DNA of 64,000 bases, from assembly GCA_030526995.1 (NCBI GenBank), contig JAUNBP010000001.1:31258-95257 (forward strand), in the 5' to 3' direction. Made by a program: the position numbers and the translations under genes. This DNA is from Clostridia bacterium. Its GTDB lineage: Bacteria > Bacillota > Clostridia > Christensenellales > CAG-138. Under the pieces are notes generated by a model. That model was given only the letters and a program-made list of their open reading frames with translations, did no database searches and was not told where the DNA came from. Below are positions 53,332-60,983 of this stretch, piece by piece. The first letter of the stretch is position 1, and the number at the start of each line of letters is the position of its first letter.

Positions 53332-54339
53332 TTACCTGCGCTGTTTAGCCAAAAGCCAAACGGCAACAGCCGCCATTAAAACTGCTGCACAAAGAACAAA
53401 CGGCCACCACGGAATTGGCTTCGCCGTCCCCTTGTCGCTTTCTTCCTCATCCTCGCTTGCAGTATTCTCCGTCTCTGTAACTATATCTAAATCCTCGACA
53501 TCGGTATTGTCAATATTTTCAACATCGGAAACCTTAACCGATATTCCGCAGGTTGCATAAGTGGTTCCATCCAACGTCTCCGCAGTAATAATAGCTTCCC
53601 CCTCCGATACAGCGGTTACGGTTCCGTCCTCTGAGACAATTGCAACCTGCTCGTTGCTGCTCGTCCATACCACCTGCTCGCTCGTGTCGATGACATAAAG
53701 CTCCTGCGTCTCTCCTGCCGTTATTATCGATGCGTTTTCGTTCAAGGTGATTCCACTGTTTATTCCTTCAACAACGGTCGGTGAAGTTGTTGCGGCAGGA
53801 TGTGGGCTGTATGATAAATCGCTGCCATCCGTAGCTTGATTGGGAGTCGGTGACCACTGTTCACTCGAGAGGTTAAGAATCACATCCTCGATTTCCAACT
53901 CGATTTGATCATAGTTGCTATCCACAACAATGAACTCTTGTGACATATCGAAGCTAACAATCGTTTCTCCTGTAGCAGACGGACGCTTCATAAAGGTCAG
54001 ATTCATCAGTTCCCCTCCCGATTCCAACGGGGAAAGGGAATCCCACACAAAGAAGATAACACCCTCATTCGGATGTGACATTAACGGCACCGTACTGCTT
54101 TCAAAACAATCACCGACGTTCATCGAAACAAATTCCAGTTTTTCGGGTTCATATACAACGGCGAACTGTATGGCGACTGCTCCACCTGCATCTGACAGCA
54201 TGACCGAAATAAGATAATTTTCCTCGTCGATTCCATTTGAAATAAGCTTAAGCGAGCCAATATTGTTTGCATTAGAAATACAAGGTAAAAAAGAACTAAT
54301 GAGTGCAATAGCCATAAGAATAATAAATTTTCGTCTCAT
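53332..54339 (-). CDS. Membrane-anchored cohesin/Big2 surface protein
   Basis: This 335-aa protein has a signal peptide (1-25), a cohesin-like domain at about 28-158 (AVAIQFAVVYEPEKLEFVSM), a Pro/Thr/Ser linker, a Big2 immunoglobulin-like domain at about 196-270 (VVWTSSNEQVAIVSEDGTV), and an acidic spacer. It ends in a C-terminal transmembrane helix (PFVLCAAVLMAAVAVWLL) and a basic tail AKQRR. It lacks an LPXTG motif. It is the likely cell-surface anchor for the dockerin proteins encoded downstream. GGAGGG precedes ATG 54339; the next gene starts 43 bp after it. Confidence 0.85.
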   Translation of the reverse strand: MRRKFIILMAIALISSFLPCISNANNIGSLKLISNGIDEENYLISVMLSDAGGAVAIQFAVVYEPEKLEFVSMNVGDCFESSTVPLMSHPNEGVIFFVWDSLSPLESGGELMNLTFMKRPSATGETIVSFDMSQEFIVVDSNYDQIELEIEDVILNLSSEQWSPTPNQATDGSDLSYSPHPAATTSPTVVEGINSGITLNENASIITAGETQELYVIDTSEQVVWTSSNEQVAIVSEDGTVTAVSEGEAIITAETLDGTTYATCGISVKVSDVENIDNTDVEDLDIVTETENTASEDEEESDKGTAKPIPWWPFVLCAAVLMAAVAVWLLAKQRR

Positions 54340-54466
54340 TGACTTCCCTCCAAGTAACCCCAACAATACAAATCGTCGAACAGAGCCTCTGCTCTTTTCT
54401 CACATTCTCACACGGAGCATTCGTTCCTATGACACTTCAGTCCAATTTCGTTTATCTATCAAATCA

Positions 54467-54495
54467 ATTTTATCAAAGGTTTTCAATAAATGCAA
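54467..54495 (-). promoter_or_regulatory. Promoter of the cohesin operon
   Basis: On the minus strand TTGCAT (54495-54490), 17 bp, TAAAAT (54472-54467), leaving an untranslated leader of about 120 nt with an AGAGC...GCTCT hairpin. Confidence 0.5.
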
Positions 54496-54739
54496 GCCCT
54501 AAAAGCAAAGATTTTTAATTTTTCCTTAAAAAAATTTTAACAGGCGACTTTGGTAGTTTAAGCCATAAAGTTTAGGAGTATAAAAAGGAGGAGGGCAGGA
54601 CCTATCACGCTATCGATAAGAGCTCTTAATCGCAGGCTAAAACGAGATAGCTCCGCAGAATATTCAATGGATGAAATTCACTCGCGCCTTACATCTCTTT
54701 ACTAACGTTATTTTAAGTGTTGGATACCAAAGTCAGGAT

Positions 54740-54843
54740 CTCTTTTCGACAAAAATATGAATGATGTTATTTTAACCCACTCCGAAGCCGTAAATTTGCT
54801 TAAAAAAACCTCATTTTAGACCGCAAAAAAGTGTCCCAAACAA
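54740..54843 (+). repeat. Right copy of 104-bp direct repeat
   Basis: Matches 45992-46095 in the same orientation. Here it runs on into the second arm of a 15-bp inverted repeat that the left copy lacks. Confidence 0.9.
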
Positions 54844-54877
54844 GCCCATTTTTCGGTGTTTCGTTTGGGACACTTTT
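54827..54877 (+). terminator. 15-bp perfect inverted repeat
   Basis: AAAAGTGTCCCAAAC (54827-54841) and GTTTGGGACACTTTT (54863-54877) with a 21-nt loop. It could be a terminator or the folded end of a small mobile element. The left direct repeat contains only the first arm. Confidence 0.5.
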
Positions 54878-55014
54878 CCGAGCCGTTTTTTGCCCTGTTT
54901 TACTGGCTTTTTTGGGCTTTTTTTCAAGGGTCAGCGTGCGAGGAAACGAAGTTAATGGTACGCTGACAGCCAAAATGCCGACTTAAAAACAATCAAAATG
55001 GAAGGTGAACTTAA

Positions 55015-56121
55015 TTGAAAGGAATTGAAGAAATCAAGGTGGTAAGAACCATTGCAAAAGCACTTCTCAACACCGTTGAGGAATATCCTGCACGGCTTTT
55101 AAGGCTTGTAGCTCGAACGAAAAACACAAGTTATGAAGCTGCACGGAAAGCGGTATTCAGATACACAAGGGAGCGAGATTTTGTCTTTATGGGTCAAGAG
55201 TTCTTTCAGACGAGGCTGTTTGAAACATCGGGTGCAAGGAATGATAAGTGTCGTGCGATAAGGTTGAATCACGAGGTTTTGGAAAAGTTGGGATATGAGA
55301 TGCGTGACTATCCGAGGACGGACGAAAAGCGGGAACGGCAAATGCGAATATGGGAAGCTGCTATATTTGCCGATATGCTCATGTATGAAACGGACGAACG
55401 CAAGAAGCCGAAGCTGCAATTAGAGCGATATGAAAACAACGAACAGCGATACTGCTACTACACATCACTGGAACTGAAAAGAGCGTTTCGAGAGGAAAGC
55501 GACCAACCGACCGTACACCTGTACGACATGGATTACAGTTCGGCTGTTGGGCTGCTGTTTGCCGACGGTAGAGGGTACACCTGTTACAACCTGTTCGATA
55601 CGGTACGGCGGTGGCGGTCGAACGGAGAGCGCAACATGAATGGCTGGTGCAGCGAGCTTGCAGCACGGAATTTCGGTGGGGACGACTTTCAACGCTGCTT
55701 TCTCATTTGGGGCAAGGATATGGAACTGCTCGTTAAAGCGATAAAGCAGAAGAAAGGAATATACTCCAACTTCTCCCACACCGAGGACAGCGAGGACATT
55801 CCCCGCCTTTACTTTCCACAGACGATTGACGGGCTTGCTGCGGCTGTCCTGCTGCGAAGCAATAAGTTTGAATCGGGCTGGCTGAACTATCACTTCCTGC
55901 CACGGCTCGTCAGTACAACCCCGTATGTGCATCAAGTGTTTTCGTGCGACATTCGAGATATGCGCCTGCTGCTTAAAGATGCAGAAACGCTCCCCGACAC
56001 AACGGTTTGGTGCTTCCCCTTTCAAAAAGCAGCGGTGGAAGAACTAACCAACGGAAAAGCCGCCGCGATAAAAACAATAAGCCCACGGGAGCTTTGGAAC
56101 GGTATTCAATCACCTTCGTAA
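55015..56121 (+). CDS. Conjugative-element protein, possibly replication-relaxation type
   Basis: This 368-aa soluble protein starts at TTG 55015 with GGAAGGTGA upstream. The N-terminal 70 residues look like a winged helix (LLRLVARTKNTSYEAARKAV), and the rest is Trp/Tyr- and Arg-rich without a recognised catalytic motif. Its place directly before a VirD4/TraG gene is typical of accessory genes on integrative conjugative elements of gut Firmicutes, where replication-relaxation-like proteins are common. The family assignment is tentative. Confidence 0.6.
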   Translation: MKGIEEIKVVRTIAKALLNTVEEYPARLLRLVARTKNTSYEAARKAVFRYTRERDFVFMGQEFFQTRLFETSGARNDKCRAIRLNHEVLEKLGYEMRDYPRTDEKRERQMRIWEAAIFADMLMYETDERKKPKLQLERYENNEQRYCYYTSLELKRAFREESDQPTVHLYDMDYSSAVGLLFADGRGYTCYNLFDTVRRWRSNGERNMNGWCSELAARNFGGDDFQRCFLIWGKDMELLVKAIKQKKGIYSNFSHTEDSEDIPRLYFPQTIDGLAAAVLLRSNKFESGWLNYHFLPRLVSTTPYVHQVFSCDIRDMRLLLKDAETLPDTTVWCFPFQKAAVEELTNGKAAAIKTISPRELWNGIQSPS

Positions 56122-56287
56122 GACAGAGTTATGGCTTAATTGCCATTGAAAATAAACGAATCAATGCAAGAACCTGTTTGCAGTTCCCCGCTAAACCACC
56201 ACCCCAATGAAAACCAAACCCGACCTTGCACCAGTCCCCAAGCTCCGTGCTGCGATTGGCTCGGCAAGGAAAACTCACCCACACACC

Positions 56288-56316
56288 CCCGTGCCAATGG
56301 TGCGGGTATTTTTTAT
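56288..56316 (+). terminator. Terminator just upstream of the coupling-protein gene
   Basis: An 8-bp stem (CCCGTGCC / GGTGCGGG, two G-U pairs) with a 3-nt loop is followed by TATTTTTTAT. It ends 8 bp before the ribosome binding site of the traG-like gene, so it may attenuate readthrough. Confidence 0.6.
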
Positions 56317-56340
56317 CACAATTAAGGAGGAATAACCCCA

Positions 56341-58308
56341 ATGGAAAAACTTAAAAAAAGGATTCGGAAACGAATCAAAGAACTCTCAAAACTGAAAAAA
56401 GCAATTATCTGTATTGCAGTGGCAGCTTTCGTACTGTACTGGATAGGCATAGGAGCGCAAGCGATACACTTGCAGTTTAAGCGATTCACAGACGGGAATC
56501 TGTTTAATCCCGCTGCAACCCAACCCGTTAATTGGCTTCCGATAAGCGGAGCGTATAACTATCTGTTCACAACGGTAATCGGACTGGTGTTCTTTGCGGC
56601 ACTGGTTATCTTCATCATTTGGTTTGTCGGCTATCTGAGAGCAAGGAGCAAATGGGCTGAAGGCACAGAGGACGAGGAACGGAACTTCACACAGGGTGCA
56701 AAAGGCACATACGGAACGGCTAAATGGCTGACAAAGGAAAAAGCAGAGGAAGTTCTGGAATTTGGCAAGATAGAGGACATAATGGGAACAGTGCTTGGCA
56801 AATATGAGAACGGTGTCGTAAGCCTGCCAAGTGATACAAGACTGAACCAGCATATCGCAATCATGGGTGCAAGCGGTACAGGTAAGTCAAGGGGCTTCTC
56901 CCGAACGCATATCATCCAAAGCGTAAGGAGAGCCGAATCAATCATAGTCACCGACCCTAAGGGTGAACTGTACAATTCAACTGCCGCATATTGCAAGGAA
57001 CATGGGTATGAGGTAAAGGTCTTGAACCTTGTTTCCCCCGAACACAGCGACTATTGGAATGTCATGGACGAGATGTGCGGGAATACCCTGCGAGTACAAA
57101 CGCTTGCGGAAGTCATTATTCAGAATACCAATGTGAGCAGTAAAGGCGGTGACAGGTTTTGGGACGATTCAGAAACAAACCTTGTTAAAGCAGTCGCCCT
57201 AATGGTCGAGTTGGACAAGCCGTCAGACGGGAATGGCACACTGCGTAAGACCCTGCCGATTATCTATAAGCTGATAGCAGGGAACAGCGAAAAGGACTTG
57301 ATAAGTATGTTTGCAAGAAAGGGCATAGTGTCGGATGCACACCCCGCATATATCCCGCTGCAAATGTTCTTGCAGGCAGACCCAAAGGTACGAGCAAGCG
57401 TTGTAACGGGCTTTGGCACACGACTTCATATCTTGCAGGATAAGACGATACAAAAGATGCTGTCACACTCAAATATAGACCTGTCGCTTCCTGCGAAAAA
57501 ACCGTGTGCGTATTACATCATACTAAGGGATAACGATAGAAGCCTTGACTTTATTGCAAGCCTTTTCTTCACATTCCTGTTTGTGCGAATCTGCGAATAT
57601 GCCGACAGCCAACCCGACTTGCGCTGTACAATCCCCGTCAATCTGATTCTGGACGAGTTCAGCAATATCGGCTCAATCCCGAACTTTGAACAGGTGTTGA
57701 GTACCATACGAAGCCGTGAAGTCCATGTGAGTATCATCTTGCAGAACATAGCACAGTTGAAGAATAGATACCCGAACGATGTATGGAGCGAAATCTTGGG
57801 CAACTGCGACACTCAAATTCTTTTGGGCTGTACCGATGAATACACTGCCCAATACTTTTCGGACAGAAGCGGTGAAATGACGGTCATAGTGGACAGCAAT
57901 CGGTACGGACGGAAAACCTTTGCCCCCGGTCAAATCATAGACGACCACCAAGTAATGACAGGTGTGGGTAAACGCCCCCTGCTTACCATGCACGAGGTTC
58001 TAACCCTGCCGTCCGATGAACTGCTGATATGTCTGCGCGGCAACGATGTGCTTAAAGCCAAGAAGTTTGACTATACCGAACACCCCGAAAGCAAGTACCT
58101 CAAAGAACTAAATTGCAGGAACTATAACCCCAACACAATCTTTGAGCAGCCAGAGCAGCCAGCACCTCCCCGTCAGACTGGAAATGAGGATACGATTCCT
58201 ACATCAAATTCCCCGTCTGACACGAGCGTGAAACCCAAGCCCAAACCCAAACCCAAGACCGACCAAGAGCAGCCGAATCTGTTTTGGTTTGAATCTAAAT
58301 CAGATTAA
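56341..58308 (+). CDS. VirD4/TraG-family conjugative coupling protein
   Basis: This 655-aa protein has two N-terminal transmembrane segments (about 20-42 and 73-98) and an ATPase domain with Walker A GASGTGKS (176-183), DPKGELYNSTA, Walker B VNLILDEFSNIGSIP (~434) and the later motif QILLGCTDEYTAQYF. It links the relaxosome to the type IV secretion channel. No relaxase, VirB4 or integrase is in the window, so the element is incomplete here or continues to the right. The last 55 codons (Pro/Lys-rich) contain a REP-like hairpin element in the coding sequence. AAGGAGG precedes the ATG. Confidence 0.9.
   Translation: MEKLKKRIRKRIKELSKLKKAIICIAVAAFVLYWIGIGAQAIHLQFKRFTDGNLFNPAATQPVNWLPISGAYNYLFTTVIGLVFFAALVIFIIWFVGYLRARSKWAEGTEDEERNFTQGAKGTYGTAKWLTKEKAEEVLEFGKIEDIMGTVLGKYENGVVSLPSDTRLNQHIAIMGASGTGKSRGFSRTHIIQSVRRAESIIVTDPKGELYNSTAAYCKEHGYEVKVLNLVSPEHSDYWNVMDEMCGNTLRVQTLAEVIIQNTNVSSKGGDRFWDDSETNLVKAVALMVELDKPSDGNGTLRKTLPIIYKLIAGNSEKDLISMFARKGIVSDAHPAYIPLQMFLQADPKVRASVVTGFGTRLHILQDKTIQKMLSHSNIDLSLPAKKPCAYYIILRDNDRSLDFIASLFFTFLFVRICEYADSQPDLRCTIPVNLILDEFSNIGSIPNFEQVLSTIRSREVHVSIILQNIAQLKNRYPNDVWSEILGNCDTQILLGCTDEYTAQYFSDRSGEMTVIVDSNRYGRKTFAPGQIIDDHQVMTGVGKRPLLTMHEVLTLPSDELLICLRGNDVLKAKKFDYTEHPESKYLKELNCRNYNPNTIFEQPEQPAPPRQTGNEDTIPTSNSPSDTSVKPKPKPKPKTDQEQPNLFWFESKSD
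58172..58221 (+). repeat. REP-like hairpin copy 1 (inside the coupling-protein gene)
   Basis: GTCAGACTGGAAAT ... ATTCCCCGTCTGAC, 50 bp, imperfect inverted ends. It encodes part of the low-complexity C-terminus. Confidence 0.8.
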
Positions 58309-58321
58309 GCTGGCTCGTCTC

Positions 58322-58371
58322 GTCAGACTGGAAATGAGCTTAATTTTTTACAATCCAATTTCCCGTCTGAT
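58322..58371 (+). repeat. REP-like hairpin copy 2
   Basis: Begins GTCAGACTGGAAAT and ends TTTCCCGTCTGAT with a central T run; 13 bp after the coupling-protein stop, so it may end that transcript. Confidence 0.8.
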
Positions 58372-58637
58372 GGAGCGTTACGGGAGGAAAGCATCCCCGC
58401 TGACCTCAAAAAACCCACAACAAGCTCATTCTAAAAAACCAACCACCCCTTAAATCGCAAATAAATGCGTTTGGTGGCATTTTAGGAAAACATAGGCAAT
58501 CACCCTCGAAGAACACAAAAAGCCAAAATATCGCAAATGGTGAAGCGTGGTGGCATTTTAACAAGGGTGGTGTGGAGGGGTGTGCGTGAGGGTGAGGAAA
58601 GAGCAGCCAGACCCCCGTAGCTCAGAAGACCCTCCCT

Positions 58638-58687
58638 GTCAGACTGGAAATCAGTTTGCTTTTTTAGAACCAAAATTCCAGTCTGAT
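58638..58687 (+). repeat. REP-like hairpin copy 3
   Basis: Begins GTCAGACTGGAAAT, ends ATTCCAGTCTGAT; 50 bp. Confidence 0.8.
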
Positions 58688-58749
58688 AGAGCGTCACGGG
58701 CGGAGAGCATTCCCAATTAAGTCGTCAGGTATCCGGGAGAAATTTTCCT

Positions 58750-58799
58750 GTCATACTGGAAATTACACTGATTTTTTGTGAGCAAAATTCCCGTCTGAT
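58750..58799 (+). repeat. REP-like hairpin copy 4
   Basis: Begins GTCATACTGGAAAT, ends ATTCCCGTCTGAT; 50 bp. Confidence 0.8.
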
Positions 58800-58845
58800 A
58801 GAGGGCAGTGTGCGGGCAGCCACAATAAGTACTCAATTAAAACAT

Positions 58846-58945
58846 AGGGTGGTGTACACCCAAATCTACGCCTGTGGAGAGAAAGTAAGACGGCGCATTG
58901 TTGCCGCAAACTCATTAAAGCAGGAAGCAATAATTTATTGCATAC
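58846..58945 (+). repeat. Omega-RNA/right-end-like repeat, copy a (no tnpB attached)
   Basis: It shares AGGGTGG...CACCC, TACGCCTGTGGAG, AGCAGGAAGC and the hairpin GCAATAATTTATTGC-ATAC with copies b-d, but carries about 20 extra bases in the middle stem. It lies 35 bp upstream of the ImmA-like gene. Confidence 0.7.
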
Positions 58946-58980
58946 AACAAATCATTACTCATAGAAAGGAGAAAAGAAGC

Positions 58981-59403
58981 ATGAATTACATAAGCCCCAA
59001 GGCAATCGACATTAAAAAGATTTGTTCCGACTTGCATATAAAGCTCAAAAAAACTAATCTGCCCAACGGACTGGTTGCAAAGACCGAAATATCCGAGGGA
59101 ATAACCCAAATCAGCGTGTCCGACAGGCTCTGCGAAGCCGACCGCCGCTACGCAATAGCAATAGAACTAAGCTATCTTGCGCGATATGGGTTCGCTCCCC
59201 CGTACATACATCTGCAATTCTCGTTTGCGCCGATAGAACCCAGCATACTCATAGCCGCCGATACGCTCATATGCCCCCCGGAGATAGCCAACTACTACAA
59301 AGCAGACAAAAGTGAACCACTCGCCGCATATGCCCTGCGTGTGAGCGAAGCGTGTGGAATCCCCTACGCCCGTGCGAAGTGCTATATCGAACGCAATAGT
59401 TAA
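58981..59403 (+). CDS. ImmA/IrrE-like protein lacking the zinc-binding His residues
   Basis: This 140-aa protein starts at ATG 58981 after AAGGAG. ISVSDRLCEADRRYAIAIELSYLARY aligns by pattern with the ImmA/IrrE (DUF955) helix that normally reads AHELGH; here both His are replaced (I61, Y65) and only the Glu is kept. The following AADTLICPPEI and ALRVSEACGIPYARAKCYI match the usual 'LLMP ... VS ... R' tail. It is probably an inactive relative, perhaps a regulator-binding protein. An XRE regulator gene follows 446 bp downstream. Assignment is by pattern only. Confidence 0.55.
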   Translation: MNYISPKAIDIKKICSDLHIKLKKTNLPNGLVAKTEISEGITQISVSDRLCEADRRYAIAIELSYLARYGFAPPYIHLQFSFAPIEPSILIAADTLICPPEIANYYKADKSEPLAAYALRVSEACGIPYARAKCYIERNS

Positions 59404-59422
59404 AAGCTCAGCAGCCATCCCT

Positions 59423-59472
59423 GTCAGACTGGAAATCAGAATAAATATTTTTAACGAAATTTCCCGTCTGAT
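59423..59472 (+). repeat. REP-like hairpin copy 5
   Basis: Begins GTCAGACTGGAAAT, ends TTTCCCGTCTGAT; 19 bp after the ImmA-like stop. Confidence 0.8.
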
Positions 59473-59714
59473 GCGCTCGCCTCAACGCACCATCCCCGCT
59501 GACCTCTAAGAACCCCCATAGAAATCATAATCAAAACCCAACCATGCCTTAAATCGCAAATAAATGCGTCTGGTGGCATTTTAGAAAACCATAGGCAATC
59601 ACCCTCGGAGAATGCCCGAAGCCAAAATAGCGCAAATGGTGAAGCGTAGCGGCGTTTTGGAGAGGGGGGCGTGCGGGAGCTGGAAAAGAGAAACCAGACC
59701 CCGCAGCTCGGTTC

Positions 59715-59760
59715 GTCAGACTGGAAATTGCATTGATTTTTTGTTTTATTCCCGTATGAT
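59715..59760 (+). repeat. REP-like hairpin copy 6
   Basis: Begins GTCAGACTGGAAAT, ends TTCCCGTATGAT; 46 bp, slightly decayed. Confidence 0.75.
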
Positions 59761-59798
59761 AAAGCCCTCTGACGGAAAAGTTAATTTTACAAAAGCTA

Positions 59799-59827
59799 TT
59801 GACAATACTTCGGTTGTCCGACATAAT
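59799..59827 (+). promoter_or_regulatory. Promoter and possible operator of the XRE gene
   Basis: TTGACA (59799-59804), 17 bp, CATAAT (59822-59827). The spacer contains the small palindrome TCGGTTGTCCGA, a plausible autoregulatory operator. Confidence 0.6.
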
Positions 59828-59848
59828 AATAGCAGAGAGGTGATTTGG

Positions 59849-60424
59849 ATGAACTTGAACGATATGTTGAGAGAAAGGAATATGTCACGGTATCGGCTTT
59901 CAAAGCAAAGCGGGATTCCGCAGGCTACTCTAAGCGACATTTTCAGCGGCAAGGCGAAGATGTATCGATGCTCTGCCGAAACCGTTTACAGGCTCGCACA
60001 GGCACTCGATGTTTCTATGGAGAGTTTGCTCGAACCCGAATTATCGGCAGAAAAGCGTAGCTCATTCGATGTGTACAGGAGTGGAGTATGTCACCTTGTC
60101 AAAGACATGGGCGAAGTTGAGTTTGCCGTAGATATGCTTGAAAGGGACGAGGTTTCAAGGCTGTATGATAAAAAGTGGTACCCCGAAGCCTTTTATATGC
60201 TTGCAATGATAGACTATCTGTGTAACAAGCACGAGGTTCCTTTGTGCAGCAAATACGATGAACTCCGTTGTCAGCGTTTGAAAAAGACCGTCTATCCGTC
60301 AAGCGCAGTTATCTTAGATGCAGCTACGAACACGGACGAGTACAAGGAGCAAGCGTTGAAAAATGCCACTCCGGAATTTATGCGTTTCAATATCGTTGAA
60401 AGCGAGGTAGAAAATGTCTGCTGA
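59849..60424 (+). CDS. XRE-family regulator (antitoxin-like)
   Basis: This 191-aa protein has an N-terminal Cro/C1 helix-turn-helix (residues 1-60: MNLNDMLRERNMSRYRLSKQ, GIPQATLSDIFSGKAK) and an all-alpha C-terminal domain of unknown family. ATG 59849 follows GAGAGGTG at 6 nt; the longer in-frame extension runs through REP DNA and the promoter and is rejected. The next ORF overlaps its stop (ATG at 60414), the layout of an antitoxin followed by a nucleotidyltransferase-type toxin. Confidence 0.8.
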   Translation: MNLNDMLRERNMSRYRLSKQSGIPQATLSDIFSGKAKMYRCSAETVYRLAQALDVSMESLLEPELSAEKRSSFDVYRSGVCHLVKDMGEVEFAVDMLERDEVSRLYDKKWYPEAFYMLAMIDYLCNKHEVPLCSKYDELRCQRLKKTVYPSSAVILDAATNTDEYKEQALKNATPEFMRFNIVESEVENVC

Positions 60425-60500
60425 ACTGTATTTTTCCAAGGAAAGGCTTGACGAGTGCCTTTTTATGCTTGCAAAGGAATATCGTAGGGACATTCAATAA
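60414..60500 (+). pseudogene. Truncated nucleotidyltransferase-toxin-like ORF (DUF6036-like start)
   Basis: Only 28 codons: MSAELYFSKERLDECLFMLA then KEYRRDIQ and stop. The pattern 'L-D-E-x-L-x-x-L-A-K-E-Y-R' is like the start of DUF6036/AbiEii-type toxins that follow XRE antitoxins, but the GG-S nucleotidyltransferase motif is gone. The sequence after it changes into mobile-element DNA 15 bp later, so an insertion or deletion probably broke the gene. Confidence 0.5.
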
Positions 60501-60515
60501 CCAAAAGCGGATTGT

Positions 60516-60710
60516 ATGAACAAAGCGTAAACAAACACGAATTTTTTGAGTAATTGCCTAAAATTTAACGCTTTAGTTTATAGAGGGGCATCTGCCCTTT
60601 TTGCCCTTCAAAAAATTACACAAAAAGATAGGGTGGTGTACACCCAAATTTAAGCCCGTGGAGATTGCTTTTACAATCGTTGAAGCGGGAAACAATAATT
60701 TATTGTATAC
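60516..60710 (+). mobile_element. Putative TnpB-less miniature element
   Basis: The left end ATGAACAAAGCGTAAACAA (60516-60534) recurs as ATGAACAAAGTGTAAACAA at 61141-61159, before the intact tnpB. The right end is omega-RNA-like copy b, ending TTGTATAC at 60710. The 195-bp unit thus looks like a deletion derivative of the tnpB element. Confidence 0.5.
60630..60710 (+). repeat. Omega-RNA/right-end-like repeat, copy b
   Basis: GGGTG/CACCC stem, CCCG/CGGG stem with inner GATTG/CAATC, then ACAATAATTTATTGT. The outer pair is A-T where copies a and c have G-C: compensatory change. Confidence 0.75.
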
Positions 60711-60800
60711 AAAAACGGTACGCAAGGATAATTTGCAGGAAGTTCTCAACGCTCTTAAATCTAAAATTAAACAATAAAAATAAATCAGAAATCAAAATAT

Positions 60801-60881
60801 AGGGCGGAGTACGCCCGAATTTACGCCCACGGAGATTGTGCTTGCAATCGTCGAAGTGGGAAGCAATAATTTATTGCATAC
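60801..60881 (+). repeat. Omega-RNA/right-end-like repeat, copy c
   Basis: GGGCG/CGCCC, CCCAC/GTGGG with inner GATTG/CAATC, then GCAATAATTTATTGC-ATAC. Stem changes relative to copy b keep pairing. Confidence 0.75.
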
Positions 60882-60921
60882 TCACAAGATGCACTCTCTG
60901 GTATCCTCAGCCGCACCCCCC

Positions 60922-60971
60922 GTCAGACGGGGAATGACATTGTTTTTTTGTAAGCAAATTTCCAGTCTGAT
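60922..60971 (+). repeat. REP-like hairpin copy 7
   Basis: Begins GTCAGACGGGGAAT, ends TTTCCAGTCTGAT; 50 bp. Confidence 0.8.
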
Positions 60972-60983
60972 GCTCTCGCCTCT

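Larger units (their letters stand above)
54340..55014. other. 675-bp spacer with promoter, right direct repeat and hairpins
   Basis: No gene is seen. It holds the promoter and a leader of about 120 nt for the cohesin operon, the right 104-bp repeat (54740-54843), a 15-bp inverted repeat (54827-54877) and an 8-bp one (54930-54967). Confidence 0.7.
58322..58687 (+). repeat. REP-bounded composite module I
   Basis: REP copy 2, about 265 bp, REP copy 3. The whole unit recurs in diverged form at 59423-59760, including CCTTAAATCGCAAATAAATG and GGCAATCACCCTCG. Confidence 0.75.
58309..58980. other. 670-bp non-coding repeat-rich spacer
   Basis: It holds REP-like copies 2-4, a tandem motif (ATCGCAAAT, 10 nt, GGTGGCATTTTA at 58454-58484 and 58530-58560), and omega-RNA-like copy a. 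I see no protein gene. Confidence 0.7.
59423..59760 (+). repeat. REP-bounded composite module II
   Basis: Diverged second copy of 58322-58687: REP copy 5, about 240 bp with the same internal landmarks, REP copy 6. Confidence 0.75.
59404..59848. other. 445-bp repeat-rich spacer
   Basis: Contains composite module II with REP copies 5 and 6 and the promoter of the XRE gene; no gene recognised. Confidence 0.7.

Noticed and set aside
60630-60881. Copies b and c as protein-coding (a similar frame reads ...EIVLAIVEVGSNNLLH)
   Set aside because: Copies a and d have stops in that frame, while the stem pairing is kept in all copies; RNA structure explains the conservation better.
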